The notes below the pieces were generated by a model, which saw only the letters and a list, made by a program, of their open reading frames with translations, searched no databases and was not told the DNA's origin. From contig BFEA01000147.1 of NCBI GenBank assembly GCA_003427395.1, positions 1,602,562-1,627,017 of the forward strand: 24,456 nt of DNA, read 5' to 3'. Source of the DNA: Chara braunii. Taxonomy: Eukaryota; Streptophyta; Charophyceae; Charales; Characeae. A program made the translations under genes and the position numbers. How positions within the stretch are numbered: the first letter of the stretch is position 1; each line of letters begins with the position of its first letter. Below are positions 8,751-18,660 of this stretch, piece by piece.

Positions 8751-10620
8751 TTGACTTTCCTAGAGTTAGGTCTAGGAGACGAGAGAAGACTGCGGAGAGA
8801 GGCTAGAGAGAGAGCAGCGGCAAGAAGAGTGAGGGTGGCTGAGGACAGCGCCAGGTCTAGAACTACAGCTAGTACCGGTACGACCATGGCTACTTCCTCT
8901 ACCATGTCGCAGGCCTCTTCACAGGTCACTTCGTCAGGAGTCAGTCAGAATGGTTCTCAGATTTCCATTAGCCAGAGTGTTGGCTTGCAAGTCAGCCAAT
9001 AGGCTCAACTCACGCCGGAGGATTATGACATCCTCCAAGCAGAAAACTTCTGGATGAGCTACAACGGCAATTGGATGAGGCAGCAGAGAGAAGAAGAAGA
9101 GCAATTTTGAGAAAAAACAGACTAGGGAGTAGAAGACAGGAGCTAGGCAGATTAGAAGCATTAGATAGTCAACACTTGACCCTGCAATGTGAGCGCTGCA
9201 TAACTCGCTTCTTTGCGTGGCTGAAGCGCAGGCTGTTCAACAGGAAGTGTTGGCTGAACTAGTGGCATGACAGAAGCAAATTTTGGCTGCACTGCAGGCT
9301 CCTCGTCCCATGATGAGGCAGCCTCAGTATGCTATAGCTGCCCCATTGGTTGCGGGTCCATCGATGAGGCCATCGCCAGTTGGGCCCTCATTCTCACCTA
9401 TGTTTGGCATGCCCCCTCCAGGTGGTTATGTAGCGACTAGTGGTCCGGTTCTTAGCACTTCTACTGTACCATTCACGACAGTGGTTACTACAGTCCCACT
9501 GTCAAGTCAGGCTCAGGTTAGTATGCAGCAACCTGTTTTGGTGGCTATGCAGCCATTGCAACAATCTCTTGGGCCAATGCAACCTGTGCAGTGGATGCCC
9601 AAAATACCCTTGCTGAGTCCTAAGCCCTTCTCCAACGACAGGAAGAAGGATGAGGACCTGGATACCTGGGTGAGGACGGTGCCTACCTATGTGAGGCGCA
9701 AGCTTACCAGGCCGGAGCAAAAAGTTGTAGTGGATGCCTCCTAGAAGGGTCAGCAACCCGTTGGTTGAATGACCTAGTGCAGCAGCAGGGCTACAGTCAG
9801 AACTTCGATGCCTGGGCATAGGCCTAGACATTGGAAGAGTTCGTACGGTCCGTGTACAATAGGTGGCATGACCCTCAAGGGGCTCAAAAGGCCACAGACG
9901 CAAATCAACAGTCCTTGTGCCAGAAGGTACAAGAATGTTCGAGAGCTCACGGATACCGTAGAATGTTCGAGAGCTCACGTCTGCTCGAGGTACTTGGTGT
10001 GCACTATGACCAGCAGGTTCTGCTCACGAATTACCTAAGATGTGTGCCTTGTGAGGTTAGGACAAAGCTGGTGGATGAGGCCTATGTCGAGCAACACAAC
10101 TTCATGTCCTTCAGCAAGAAGGCCTTAGATATAGAGGCAAAACTGGGGTCGGCGCATCAGAGTCAAGGAGATGGTAGGAAGAAGGGACTTCCGTAGGACT
10201 GGAAGAAGAAGGGTTAGTTAATGTTGGTTGACCACGATGGTCAAACGGTGGAGATTGACGAGTTCCCAGATCTTTGGGATGAGACAGAGCATGATGGGGC
10301 CAGTGAGACTTCGGATGGGGGAGTCGTGGTACCCATCAAAGAAAATGTAGGGGGATCGGGAAAAAGAAGGTAGTACGGTCCACGGGTCAGGGCGACTAAG
10401 GTACGCCCGCCTAGGTGAAACTTGCCTTAGAGTATGAGGTGTGGAGGGACCGAGTTGCTAGGGGTACCTGTATGAACTGTGGCAACTATGGCCACACATC
10501 TAGAACGTGCTGAGGTAAGAAAGTCCTAACGAGGGTAGCCTCACCAACGGTGGTGGGACTATCATCGAACCCTGCCAGTGCTTCTGGGAGCACTTCGCAG
10601 GGAAACTCCTCGGGCCAGTA
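8751..10620 (+). pseudogene. gag: gag pseudogene (capsid/nucleocapsid) of the chromovirus
   Basis: Gag is the structural protein that packages element RNA. The remnants run through several frames. An Arg/Ser/Gln-rich N-terminal stretch (8751-9002, stop TAG at 9000-9002) is followed by a Pro/Met/Gln-rich stretch and a capsid-like region (9283-9744, DLDTWVRTVPTYVRRK). A retrotransposon-gag core comes next (9831-10196, with NRWHDPQGAQKAT and LVDEAYVEQHNF). A perfect CCHC knuckle, CMNCGNYGHTSRTC, lies at 10469-10510, directly followed by TGA. Several TAG stops sit where Gln would fit. A 19-bp segment repeated at 9933-9951 and 9961-9979 (period 28) shifts the frame inside the core. Confidence 0.85.
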
Positions 10621-10650
10621 GGAGTTTTAGCCGCTCTTACTCGCGCTGAA

Positions 10651-11248
10651 GTGTTAACGTTGTCTTCCCCACTTCAGGCGTTGGCCAGGGCTAGTGACCC
10701 ATGTATCGCCCCGCAGACACATTCAGACCCACCGACGCTCTGTTCGAGAGATGTGTCCAAGGCCCTAGAAGAGTTAGAGACTGAGTGGTCAGGGAAGGAC
10801 CCCAGAGACTGTTGGGCGATGATTAGTAGAGGTCCAAAAGGTGAACACTTCGTGGTAGAGGTTGATGTAGGTGGCTGTAAGGTGGGTGCCTTCGCAGACA
10901 TAGGCTCTACACAAAACAGGCTCTACACGAAACTTCATCAGTCGTGCTTGTGTGGATAGACTGCGCTTAGGGGACCAAGTGCAACGGTTTAGCAGAACTG
11001 TAGCTTCTACGCTAGCCAACAAGCACCAAATGGTAGTAAAGGACTATGTCAAGGATGTAGTCTGTTCCTTCTCTTATGGAGGAGGGGAAGTGAGACACAA
11101 AATCTCATTCCTCGTTAGCGACGAACTGCCCTTCGACATGTTACTAGGCATGTACTACCTCGAGGTTGCTCAACCTCAGTTTGATTGGGATAGGAAGGTG
11201 TTGATACACAAGCTGCCAAATGGTAGGACCGTTAGACTGCAAAAGTAA
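10651..11248 (+). pseudogene. Retropepsin-like protease pseudogene of the chromovirus
   Basis: The aspartic protease region would mature the Gag-Pol polyprotein. The active-site motif is present as FADIGST, so the normal D-T/S-G reads D-I-G. The flap and C-terminal part appears in another frame (10952-11248), with LPFDMLLGMYYLE corresponding to the family's LPFDxxLGMDWLE. The frame change is caused by a 16-bp tandem duplication at 10903-10934 (GGCTCTACAC twice) just after the active site. The protease is therefore broken both by frameshift and at a residue next to the catalytic Asp. Confidence 0.8.
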
Positions 11249-11263
11249 AAAGCTAGCAGTCTA

Positions 11264-12361
11264 GTGGAAAACTACGGTTGCATGTGTGCATCCTCTTTCT
11301 ATAACTACTATAAGCAGAATCGCGAGGAGGGCATGTATCTAGTCTTTGTCTTTGGAAAAGGGGAGGCCGTTAAAACACCCCCAGGGATAGAATCAGTCGT
11401 CGCAACATATTCAAACCTTTTTGAGGAGCCCATAGGCGTGGTAGAAAGGGAGGTGGTCCATGCGATAGAGGTTGTCCCAAGTAGCAAGGTGCCTAGAGGA
11501 CGAATCTATAGGATGTCTCCTGCGGAGTTGGACGAGTTCCGCCACCAGCTCAAGGAGCTCATAGAAAAGGGATGGATTCGGCCTAGTACCTCCCATTACG
11601 GTGCACCAGTCTTATTTGTCCCAAAGAAGGGAGGTACCCCGAGGATGTGCATTGGCTATAGGGGCCTCAATGCCATCACTGTTAAGAACGCGAAGCCCCT
11701 ACCCCGCATCGACGACCTCCTGGATAGAGTGCAGGGATGCCGGTACTTCATCAAAATAGATCTGAAGTCCTGATACCATCAAATTGCCATTAGACCTGAG
11801 GACCAGCACAAAACTGCATTTCAAACCAGGTACGGTCTGTACGAGTTTGTGGTGATGCCCTTTGGCCTATGCAATGCACCTGGTACATTCCAACACGCGA
11901 TGAACATGATATTTCATGAATACTTAGACAAGTTTATCGTCGTGTACCTCGAGGATATTCTCATCTTTAGTAGGACTATAGAGGAGCACGCTGAGCACTT
12001 GAAAATAGTGCTAGGTCTCCTAAGACAGCACAAATACAAGGTTAACTTGGAGAAATGCGAGTTCGGTCGCACCAAGATCTTGTACTTGGGTCATGAAGGG
12101 CCGGATGATGCTAAGGTGGCCAGCATACGTGATTGGCTCAGACCTCAGACTGTTACTGAGGTCAGATCGTTTTTGGGGATGACGGGCTACTATCGTCCGT
12201 TTGTTAAGAACTACAGTACTATAGCTTCCCCATTAACAGATCTAACTCGATTTCATACCCCTTTGGAGTGGACTGAAGAGTGTGAGGCGACCTTCAGGAA
12301 ACTGAAGTATGCTCTGACTCACTATGAAGTCCTCCTGATCCTAATAAACCCTTTGTTGTGA
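11264..12361 (+). pseudogene. Reverse transcriptase pseudogene (Ty3/gypsy)
   Basis: RT copies element RNA into cDNA. It is visible in one frame apart from a stop. Motifs in order: the primer-side [35 protein letters not shown] followed by a TGA (11771-11773) in the position of the usual Gly of 'SGYHQI', FVVMPFGLCNAPGTFQ, and the catalytic box read as YLEDILIF at 11945-11962. The family has Y-x-D-D, so the first catalytic Asp is Glu here. GMTGYYRPFVKNYS and the thumb/connection follow. The frame is lost just before the RNase H region near 12345-12358. Length is normal for the domain. Confidence 0.9.
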
Positions 12362-12720
12362 CCACAGATGTCAACCAATATGGCGTAGTCACGGTCCTTG
12401 CGCAAAAGGAGGGGCCAAAGTTGAGACCAATCGAGTATACGAGTAAGAAGATGCCATCTCAAAAGCTAGCAAAGTCCACGTATGAGCGTGAGCTCTATGC
12501 CCTATATAGAGCGCTGGTCCATTGGAGACATTATCTCCTGGGCATATTCCTGTACGTGAGATCTGACCATGAGACCTTGCGCTGGATCAAGTCACAGCCT
12601 GTGCTCTCTGATGCACTCAAGTGATGGATACAAGTGATAGACATGTACGACTATTAGCTTGACCCAATCAAGGCAGAGTACAACGAAGTGGCTGATGCAT
12701 TGTCTCGTCGGGCAGATTAT
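12362..12720 (+). pseudogene. RNase H pseudogene of the chromovirus
   Basis: This domain degrades the RNA strand of the hybrid. It lies in the +1 frame relative to RT. Acidic catalytic positions are visible in TTDVNQYG, in STYERELYAL, in RSDHETLRWI, and in EYNEVADALSRR near the end. It is interrupted by TGA at 12622-12624 (CGA to TGA would explain it) and TAG at 12655-12657 (CAG to TAG would explain it). Confidence 0.87.
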
Positions 12721-13922
12721 CTGGGCGCGTTAGTTACTGAATTTGGCATATCTAACGATCTAACTCGATCATTGGTGGAAGCCTATGAGCAAGATCCAGT
12801 TATGTCTGAGATCATTCGTAAATTCTAAGCAAAGGACAAAGTGACTTTGGATGAATTTACGATGGTAGACGGCTTGCTGTTTCTTGAAAAGGCAGGGAAT
12901 AAAAGACTCTGTGTGCCTAATGGAGAGTCTTTGCGTAGTTTGTTTCTAGGTGAATGTCATGATGCAACTGGACATTTTGGTTATAAAAAACTTCAGCTAA
13001 CTTAGTGCAGAAATTTTGGTGGCCCACTATGATGCAAGATGCGAAAAAGTACGTTGAAACCTGCCAGGTTTGCCAAAGGGACAAACCTAGGACTCAGGCT
13101 CCGCTCGGGCTCATCAAGCCCTTGCCGATTCCTGAGGGTCCTGGTCAGAGTGTGTCCATGGACTTCATGGATATCCTTGTGACCAGCAGGTCTGGAAAAA
13201 GGCACATCTTCGTGATAGTAGACTGCTTTTCTAAGTATGTAAGACTTATCGCTATGCCAGAAACTGCTAAGACTGACTATGTCATCAAACTGTTTCTGGA
13301 TAATTGGGTTCGGGATTTTGGTCTACCTACGTCAATAGTAGGTGATAGGGATGTAAGGTTGACCAGCGAACTGTGGCAGGCGACAGCTGAGCAGATGGGT
13401 ACCAAGCTGCAAATGACATCAGGGAATCACCCTGAGTCAAATGGCTAGGCAGAACAGATGAACCGGGTAGTACAGTGCCTGCTTCGACATTATATTAAGT
13501 CAAATCAGGATGACTGGGACGAGAAGTTACCTCTCGTCGTCAGCCTGTACAACAATGCTGTGCACAGTACTACTGGTATGACTCCCACCCAGCTGCACCT
13601 TGGTTGGAAACCCAAAACTGCACTTGACTTTCTGCTACCAGAAAGGCCACCCACTGCAGCTCCTGGCAGCATAGAGTTTGCTGTTAATTATGAACAGAAT
13701 CTGCAGCAGGCCGTTGAACATATTAGAAAGTCTCAGGATGCTATGATCGCATCTGAGAATAAACATAGACAGCCCTGTAACTTTCAGGTAGGTGATAGAG
13801 TCTGGGTAAAGTCATCTGAACTAGGTCAAGAGTTTGGGATTTCACGTAAACTAATGCCATAGTACTTTGGGCCTTGGGAGATCTTAGACATTGTAGGAAA
13901 TCAACCGGATGGACCTTCATAC
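12721..13922 (+). pseudogene. Integrase pseudogene of the chromovirus
   Basis: Integrase inserts the cDNA. The HHCC zinc domain has His-x4-His in ECHDATGHFG and Cys-x2-Cys in ETCQVCQ, with a frame change and TAG near 13003-13005 between them and an upstream TAA at 12826. The catalytic core has Asp in SMDFMD (13161), Asp in VGDRDVRL (13344) and Glu (13452), and the D-x35-E spacing is exactly that of retroviral-type integrases. A TAG at 13446-13448 sits in the conserved NG-Q-AE position. Another TAG, at 13860-13862, precedes the GPF-like YFGPWEIL motif. Confidence 0.9.
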
Positions 13923-14048
13923 GTGATTTGTGTTCCTGCACACTTACGCACTTACCCTGCTTTCCATGCATCCAAGTTGGCACCTTTCGCTGCCACAGAC
14001 CAGTTTCCCTCCAGGAGATCAATGCTGCCCCCAACCATGGACGAACAC

Positions 14049-14270
14049 GTGGACATTGACAATATCATCAAGCACAAGCTGATGCCCGTGCCCAAACCTC
14101 CAGGAAGGGGACAACCGCCAAAGCCACAGATGCAATACCGAGCGCGGTTCAGACATCACATTGATCCTCAAGAAGACCGGTGGTTCACAAGAGAGGAATT
14201 AATGAAGACTGCTCCCCAAATTATCTCAAGTTACGAGAGAAAGCTGAAAGGGAAGCAGCCTGTTACATAA
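14049..14270 (+). pseudogene. C-terminal chromodomain of the integrase
   Basis: The segment continues in the integrase frame and ends in TAA at 14268-14270. VDIDNIIKHKLMP, QMQYRARFRHH and RWFTREELMKTAPQIISSYE follow the chromodomain pattern (start of the fold, -Y-V-W-G--- strand, W-E-L, C-terminal helix). The aromatic cage is only partly kept. Chromodomains of this type are thought to steer integration towards particular chromatin. Its presence assigns the element to the chromoviruses. Confidence 0.8.
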
Positions 14271-14290
14271 GAACTTCTCAGAGGACTATT

Positions 14291-14309
14291 GAAAAAAAGG
14301 AGGAGGGAA
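14291..14309 (+). other. Polypurine tract
   Basis: An all-purine run (GA7GGAGGAGGGAA) directly precedes the TG of the 3' LTR, as needed for plus-strand priming. Confidence 0.9.
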
Positions 14310-16242
14310 TGCAAGGATCTGGGTCCTCGGCAGGCCTAAGGGGCCCCTGCTGCAAATGTGCCCGCCCTAAGTGAAGGCGGGCCTAACAAATCACGAGAGG
14401 CCTTGGCTGTCAATCTCGTATTTGGGTCCAGGCAGTTTCGTCGTGCCAGTTGGTTGAGGGAAACACAGACCGGGCAGCGAGGAAAAATCCCAGGCCTTCC
14501 AGGCCTTTCCAAAATGGTGCAGGCCCTGGACGAGAATCCCAGCCTCATACACAGACAGTTGGGAGGCCCAACCAAATGAGGCTCGTAGCTGCAAAGAGGC
14601 GTAGCATCCCGGGGCCTACCGAAAGCTTCTGGGCCCAGGCCAGTCCAGCCAGGCTGCCGAATGAGGCTGGCTCTTTCCATATAGGAAAGAGCTCGCTGCC
14701 TGGCCAGGAATTGGGGGCACTCGCATGCTGGTGGCAGCGCTGCTGGAGCTGAAGCTCATGGGCTGCTGCTAGCGCTGAGAGGCGAAGTGCAAGCACGTGT
14801 GGTTGTGCAAGGCGGAGGGCGCTGCTGAGTGCAGCGCCATAGCCCAGCCTCCATAGCTGGCGGGCTTGGATGTACAGTGAGGCGCAGGGGTGGTCTTCGG
14901 GTTTCAAGAAGGAAGATGTGGGAGTAAGACGAGGGAGAGAGAGAGAGAGGGAGAAGAATGATGATGATGATGATGTGAGGGCACATACCTGGTATTGGCG
15001 ATGGTGCAATCAGACTCGCTTTCATTCACACTTCAGATGCATGCAAACAGGTTGCGCAGCAAACTGGCGTCAAGCGCCCACTCAGAACTCAGAGATACGG
15101 TAACCCAGAAAGCAGCTTAGATACAAGTTCACTTCAACTGGCTATGGCGGCACATCGCCTGTACAACTCTGTTCGTCACTCGCTCAACACTGCTGTTCGC
15201 ACACAGGATCACCCTGGATATCCCACACGCAACACCCTGTACACTCGCACACACACACACACACCTACAGCTATTGCGGCTATGTCCGCTGCTACTCTAT
15301 CGCTATGGCTAACCTCCTTCTCGCCCACTTCGTCCTCGGGCTCGCTGCGGACCACCTCGCACAAGTCGCTATGGCAGCGCTTCCGCATGGCTTACGCAGG
15401 AATGAATGAATGGCTGGTAGCTGCCTCTCGATTTATACTTCTGTAGCTCGTTGGTCTGGCCCTTCCCCATGCCCGTGGTGCACACAGTCCCGTATGGTAC
15501 TTGCTGTACTGGACTAGGACTGACTGGGACTGGGACTGCTGACTCAGCACGGGTAGACTCCACCACTTGCCCACTTGCCTCTGTTTCCAACGTGAGCAGC
15601 TTCGAAAGGCCACTTCTGGAAGTTAGTGGACTTGGCCTTTCGAGTGCTGTAGCAGCTACGACCTTGACTTCTCAGGACTGTAGCAGCTACGACCTTGACC
15701 TTTCAGGATCCCTACAGCTACGACCTCTACAGGGCTGTGACTCCTACTCGACAGACCTACAGATCGAACCCCTACCACTACACAGACCTTCGACAGACAA
15801 CAACAACTGTCAAAACACAGGTCACGGTTTCAAACACTCGGGGTCGACACAGATACTGTACACAGGTAAGGTGAGAACTAGGGATCGAGCCCTGGGATCT
15901 CCATTCCTTACTGCTAAAAAGTGAAAACCGTTTCAATGGTCTGCATGGGCGACATCTTCAAGTACTTTGGCGGCTCAGCCTGCTGAATTGTCAATTAGTA
16001 GGCTAGTAGTAGCTGTGTAGGGAGTAGGCTGGGCGCCAAGTGCCAAGTAGGGATAGGGACTGGATACATATGTTGGTGGTGGCGAGAGCAAGCTCTCATT
16101 AACATTGGTTTTCAGTGCTACGATTCTCCATTGGTGTCATATTGGTGCAATGCTGCTTTCTGAACACTGTGAAACGATCTGGCTTTCAATGTGAGTGTGC
16201 AATCTGAATATTGTCATCTCACTATTGCTCATTTTCCTTGCA
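14310..16242 (+). repeat. 3' LTR, split by a nested insertion
   Basis: LTR sequence occupies 14310-15004 and 15940-16242 (about 998 bp in all) and matches the 5' LTR. The break falls after ATTGGCGATGG, which is continuous with TCTGCATGGG in the 5' LTR. It ends CCTTGCA before the right GTAC target duplication (16243-16246). Confidence 0.93.
15005..15935 (+). mobile_element. Nested 931-bp insertion, probable solo LTR
   Basis: The insertion begins TGCAATC and ends CGTTTCA, so it has TG..CA ends, and is flanked by ATGG (15001-15004 and 15936-15939). It carries no recognised coding sequence. Contents include a short CA run near 15249-15263 and a short tandem repeat GTAGCAGCTACGACCTTGAC (about 15650-15705). 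Its last 95 bp match the start of the window. Size, ends and lack of coding sequence suit a solo LTR left by recombination; a non-autonomous element of another kind cannot be excluded. Confidence 0.72.
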
Positions 16243-16313
16243 GTACCATTAGATCGCAATACATCAACGGCAGAGCTCTGTCCCACCATGCCACACGTGA
16301 TAGAAAGCTCAGA

Positions 16314-16560
16314 GTTGAGAAAACTCAACGACGTAGGTGGGACCAGACCCCAGGCAAAAGTTGTTTGTATTATTATTTTACATAACATTATTTTATTAAC
16401 ATATATATATTTTCAGATTTTTCTGAGACTTTTTTTTTTTAATAATATTTTTATGTTCGCGTTCGGAGGGTTTTGTTGCTTGTTCGTGTCTGGTTGCGAA
16501 CTTGCGCACGTTCGGGTCAGGTGACCGAACCTGAACACGATGCTATACAATTCAAGACTT
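16314..16560 (+). mobile_element. Right half of a divergent inverted-repeat (foldback) element
   Basis: The segment begins with the hairpin GTTGAG-AAAA-CTCAAC (16314-16329), then GTAGGTGGGACCAGACCCC, an A/T-rich stretch, and GTTCGG/CCGAAC palindromes (for example 16510-16530). This is the same order as the minus strand of 5685-5920. The AT-rich middle parts are strongly diverged. Confidence 0.5.
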
Positions 16561-16743
16561 TCAAACAACTTTTGTTTTTCAGTTTTTTTTCCATCTCTTG
16601 GGGGGGGGTCTGAAACTTTCACCCTGTCCTCTGATCTGATCGTCCTGAAGTTTTTACAGGTTTTCACTTTTCTTAGGGCATGTTTTCACTTTTTTGGGGG
16701 CAGGTTTTCACTTCTCTTGGGGGGTTCTCAAGCTAGCTCCATT

Positions 16744-16835
16744 CTCGTTCGCTCACTGGGGCCCTGAAGACACCTTCTATCTCATTCGCTTACTGGGGCC
16801 CTGAAGACACTTCTATCTCATTCGCTTACTGGGGC
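16744..16835. repeat. Tandem repeat, about 36-37 bp x 2.5
   Basis: Units starting at 16744, 16781 and 16817 share CTC-TTCGCT-ACTGGGGC and CCTGAAGACAC. Nearby 16855-16864 carries part of the motif inverted. Confidence 0.85.
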
Positions 16836-17468
16836 TTCAATCGGGCCACTTGGTGAGCGAATGACAAGTGGTTGGCATTCTTTCCGGGGTGGAATCAATC
16901 GGGTGGTGAAGTGGTAAAACTCGGCCGACAGTCAAAACCGGCATTGAGCACCGAGTGGAATCCAAGAAGCACGATATGGAAAAGATTAGTACAGGGCCTG
17001 TGCGAAGGGGATGGTACACAATCTAAGAAACAAAGGGCCCTGTTCCCCCACTTGCCAAATGTGAGGGTTGTGAAGAGTACGTTTCTGAAAAGAACGTGAC
17101 CGCGTATGTTCCTGAAAATAACGTGACCGAATACATTCACCAGTTTAACTCTTTGGGCAAGTGGTGGAACATGGGGCATGCTCACCATACATTGAAAATT
17201 GCAACCTGATTTTTTCTTTTCTTTTTTTTAAGCAGATTTTAAACTGTTCACTGATCAGAACATTTACTACACGTGATCTCCCTGGCACCTTGACGATATA
17301 CATTATCGAACAGATGGGGTGTGAACGTGCAGTCTGTAGAGTCTTCTGTCTGGCGTGGGTGGGTGATAGTCTGCTTTGATTTTCCTCATAGGTCACCTTG
17401 AGAGCAGTGGTTGGTGGTCCCCGCCTCCTCAGAGCTGTATCTGTTGTGGGGCAGTTGTTGATGCGTCA

Positions 17469-17553
17469 TTGCAGCTGGGACCACATTGCAGCTGGGACCA
17501 CATCGCGGCTGGGACCACATCGCAGCTGGGACCACATCGCAGCTGGGACCACA
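17469..17553. repeat. Minisatellite, 17 bp x 5
   Basis: Five adjacent units of TTGCAGCTGGGACCACA with C/T and A/G changes only. Each unit contains the palindrome CAGCTG, or CGGCTG in unit 3. Confidence 0.96.
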
Positions 17554-18010
17554 TTCATTTCTCCTACTCGTTTTTCTTGACATTTATTTCTTGAATTTTC
17601 TTCCCATGCATTTCTAATTTTCTACTCTTATTCTTTTTTCTTGCCGTTCATTAGCTCACTGTCTGACTCTGCTCCTCTAGAGAGTCTTCCTTTATTATTA
17701 TTATGGAATAAAAATAATGAGTAGTGAATACTGCGTTGTGACGATGAATTTTGCAGGCTACAAGATGGCTGGCTTTGGCGGAGGCACAGCACGGGGATTG
17801 CGAGAGCTGGTCGACGTCTTTGTTTTTTTTTTTGAATTGGCACAATGACAAGTCCGTAGCAATGATTGCCTTAAGTCTGACGTCCTCCTGCCGTTGCTGC
17901 TGCTTTGGTTCTCGACTTGTCATTGCAATGTGCGAGTGTCATCTTGCTTAGTCGGATATGCTGAACTGAATGTTGGTTCCGCTCTGTTTTCTTTTCCATC
18001 CTTTCTATAG

Positions 18011-18132
18011 CAGGAGTGCGTAATCTGCCTGGCAGAGAACAGGGACACGCTGGCATTGCCGTGCAGACACTTGTGCATGTGCAGCGAGTGCGCAAAAGCT
18101 CTTCGGTATCAGACCAACAAGTGCCCCATCTG
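18011..18132 (+). CDS. LUL-like: Exon: C3HC4 RING finger of LUL/MGRN1-like E3 ligase
   Basis: The exon encodes [19 protein letters not shown] and continues through [20 protein letters not shown]. Zinc ligands are Cys-x2-Cys, Cys (LPC), His (RH), Cys (MC), Cys (SEC) and Cys-x2-Cys, with the last Cys split across the intron. This is the mahogunin/LOG2 RING subtype, marked by 'RDT--LPCRHLC-C--CA--LR-Q-N-CPIC'. It would recruit an E2~ubiquitin. The acceptor is a tandem TAGCAG at 18008-18013: use of the first AG adds one Gln before Glu-Cys. A candidate branch site (CTGAAC, about 17961) and a pyrimidine tract precede it. The donor is TG|GTCAGT, GT at 18133-18134. The preceding Lys (2547) followed by ECVICL matches the KECVICL junction of plant homologues, which supports one intron of 15.5 kb. 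Confidence 0.88.
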
Positions 18133-18218
18133 GTCAGTCTCACATCCTCTTGATTCACCCCCTTCGGTCAGACAGAGGGCATGGGGCGATTTCTAATCCC
18201 ATTGTTTGCTCTTTGTAT

Positions 18219-18660
18219 TCCTCTCTCCTCCCCCTTTCCCCTCCTCCTCTTCCTCTGTGTTCATCCCCCTTCCCTTTCCCCTCCTCCTCTCCCGTGTTCA
18301 GCTCTCCTCCCTGTCCCGTCCTCCTCCCCGCGCTCATCTCACCATCCTTTCCCCCCTCGCCATGTTCATCTCCCCTCCCTTTCCTGTCCCCCCCACCCTG
18401 TCTTCATCTCTCCTCCCTTTCCCCTCCTCCCTGTGTTCATCTCTCCTTCCTTCTCCCTCCCCAACCCATCTTCATCTTCCCTCCCTTTCCCCTCCTCTCC
18501 CTTGTCCGTTTCTCGTCCCTTTCCCGAGTTTCCTCCCCTCCTCGCCGTGTTCATCTCCCCTCCCTATCCCCTCCTCCTGTGTTCGCCGCCCCTGCCTTTC
18601 TCCTCCTCCTCCTCCTCGCCATGTTCATCTCCCCTCCCTTTCTTCTATTCCTTCCCATCT
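18219..18660 (+). repeat. Polypyrimidine minisatellite in the second intron
   Basis: About 440 bp are nearly all C and T on the coding strand, built from irregular units of the form TGTTCATCTCCCCTCCCTTT. The TTCATC-type motif recurs about ten times at spacings of roughly 30-80 bp. It starts less than 90 bp after the RING exon donor. The open frames across it are composition artefacts. Confidence 0.9.

Larger units (their letters stand above)
6415..16242 (+). mobile_element. Full-length, inactive Ty3/gypsy chromovirus LTR retrotransposon
   Basis: The element is 9828 bp long, of which about 935 bp is a later insertion in the 3' LTR. Order: 5' LTR (6415-7416), PBS (7420), leader, gag with CCHC knuckle, protease, RT, RNase H, integrase, chromodomain, PPT (14291-14309), 3' LTR. 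Integrase following RNase H and a C-terminal chromodomain place it in the Ty3/gypsy chromoviruses. Target duplication is GTAC. By eye, the LTRs differ at about 9 sites in the first 175 bp, so roughly 5% divergence, mostly transitions at CpG. In-frame stops, frameshifts and altered catalytic residues in protease and RT show that it is non-autonomous. It lies in the same orientation as the host gene, inside its large intron. Confidence 0.93.
2548..18010 (+). other. Giant intron (about 15.5 kb) of the LUL-like gene, hosting nested retroelements
   Basis: It lies between the donor GTATGT at 2548 and the tandem acceptor ending at 18010/18013. Its insertions are in gene orientation. It contains repeat-rich sequence (2548-6410), a Ty3/gypsy chromovirus (6415-16242) that itself carries a 931-bp insertion, and a 3' portion (16247-18010) with short tandem repeats. 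Without these insertions the intron would be about 5.6 kb. Confidence 0.75.

Noticed and set aside
15151-15446. Frame inside the nested insertion that might be an element protein.
   Set aside because: Short, low complexity, includes a CA microsatellite; no domain recognised. The insertion is better explained as a solo LTR.
17469-17553. Regular repeats considered as a CRISPR-like array.
   Set aside because: The 17-bp units are contiguous without spacers, and the locus is an intron of a eukaryotic gene.
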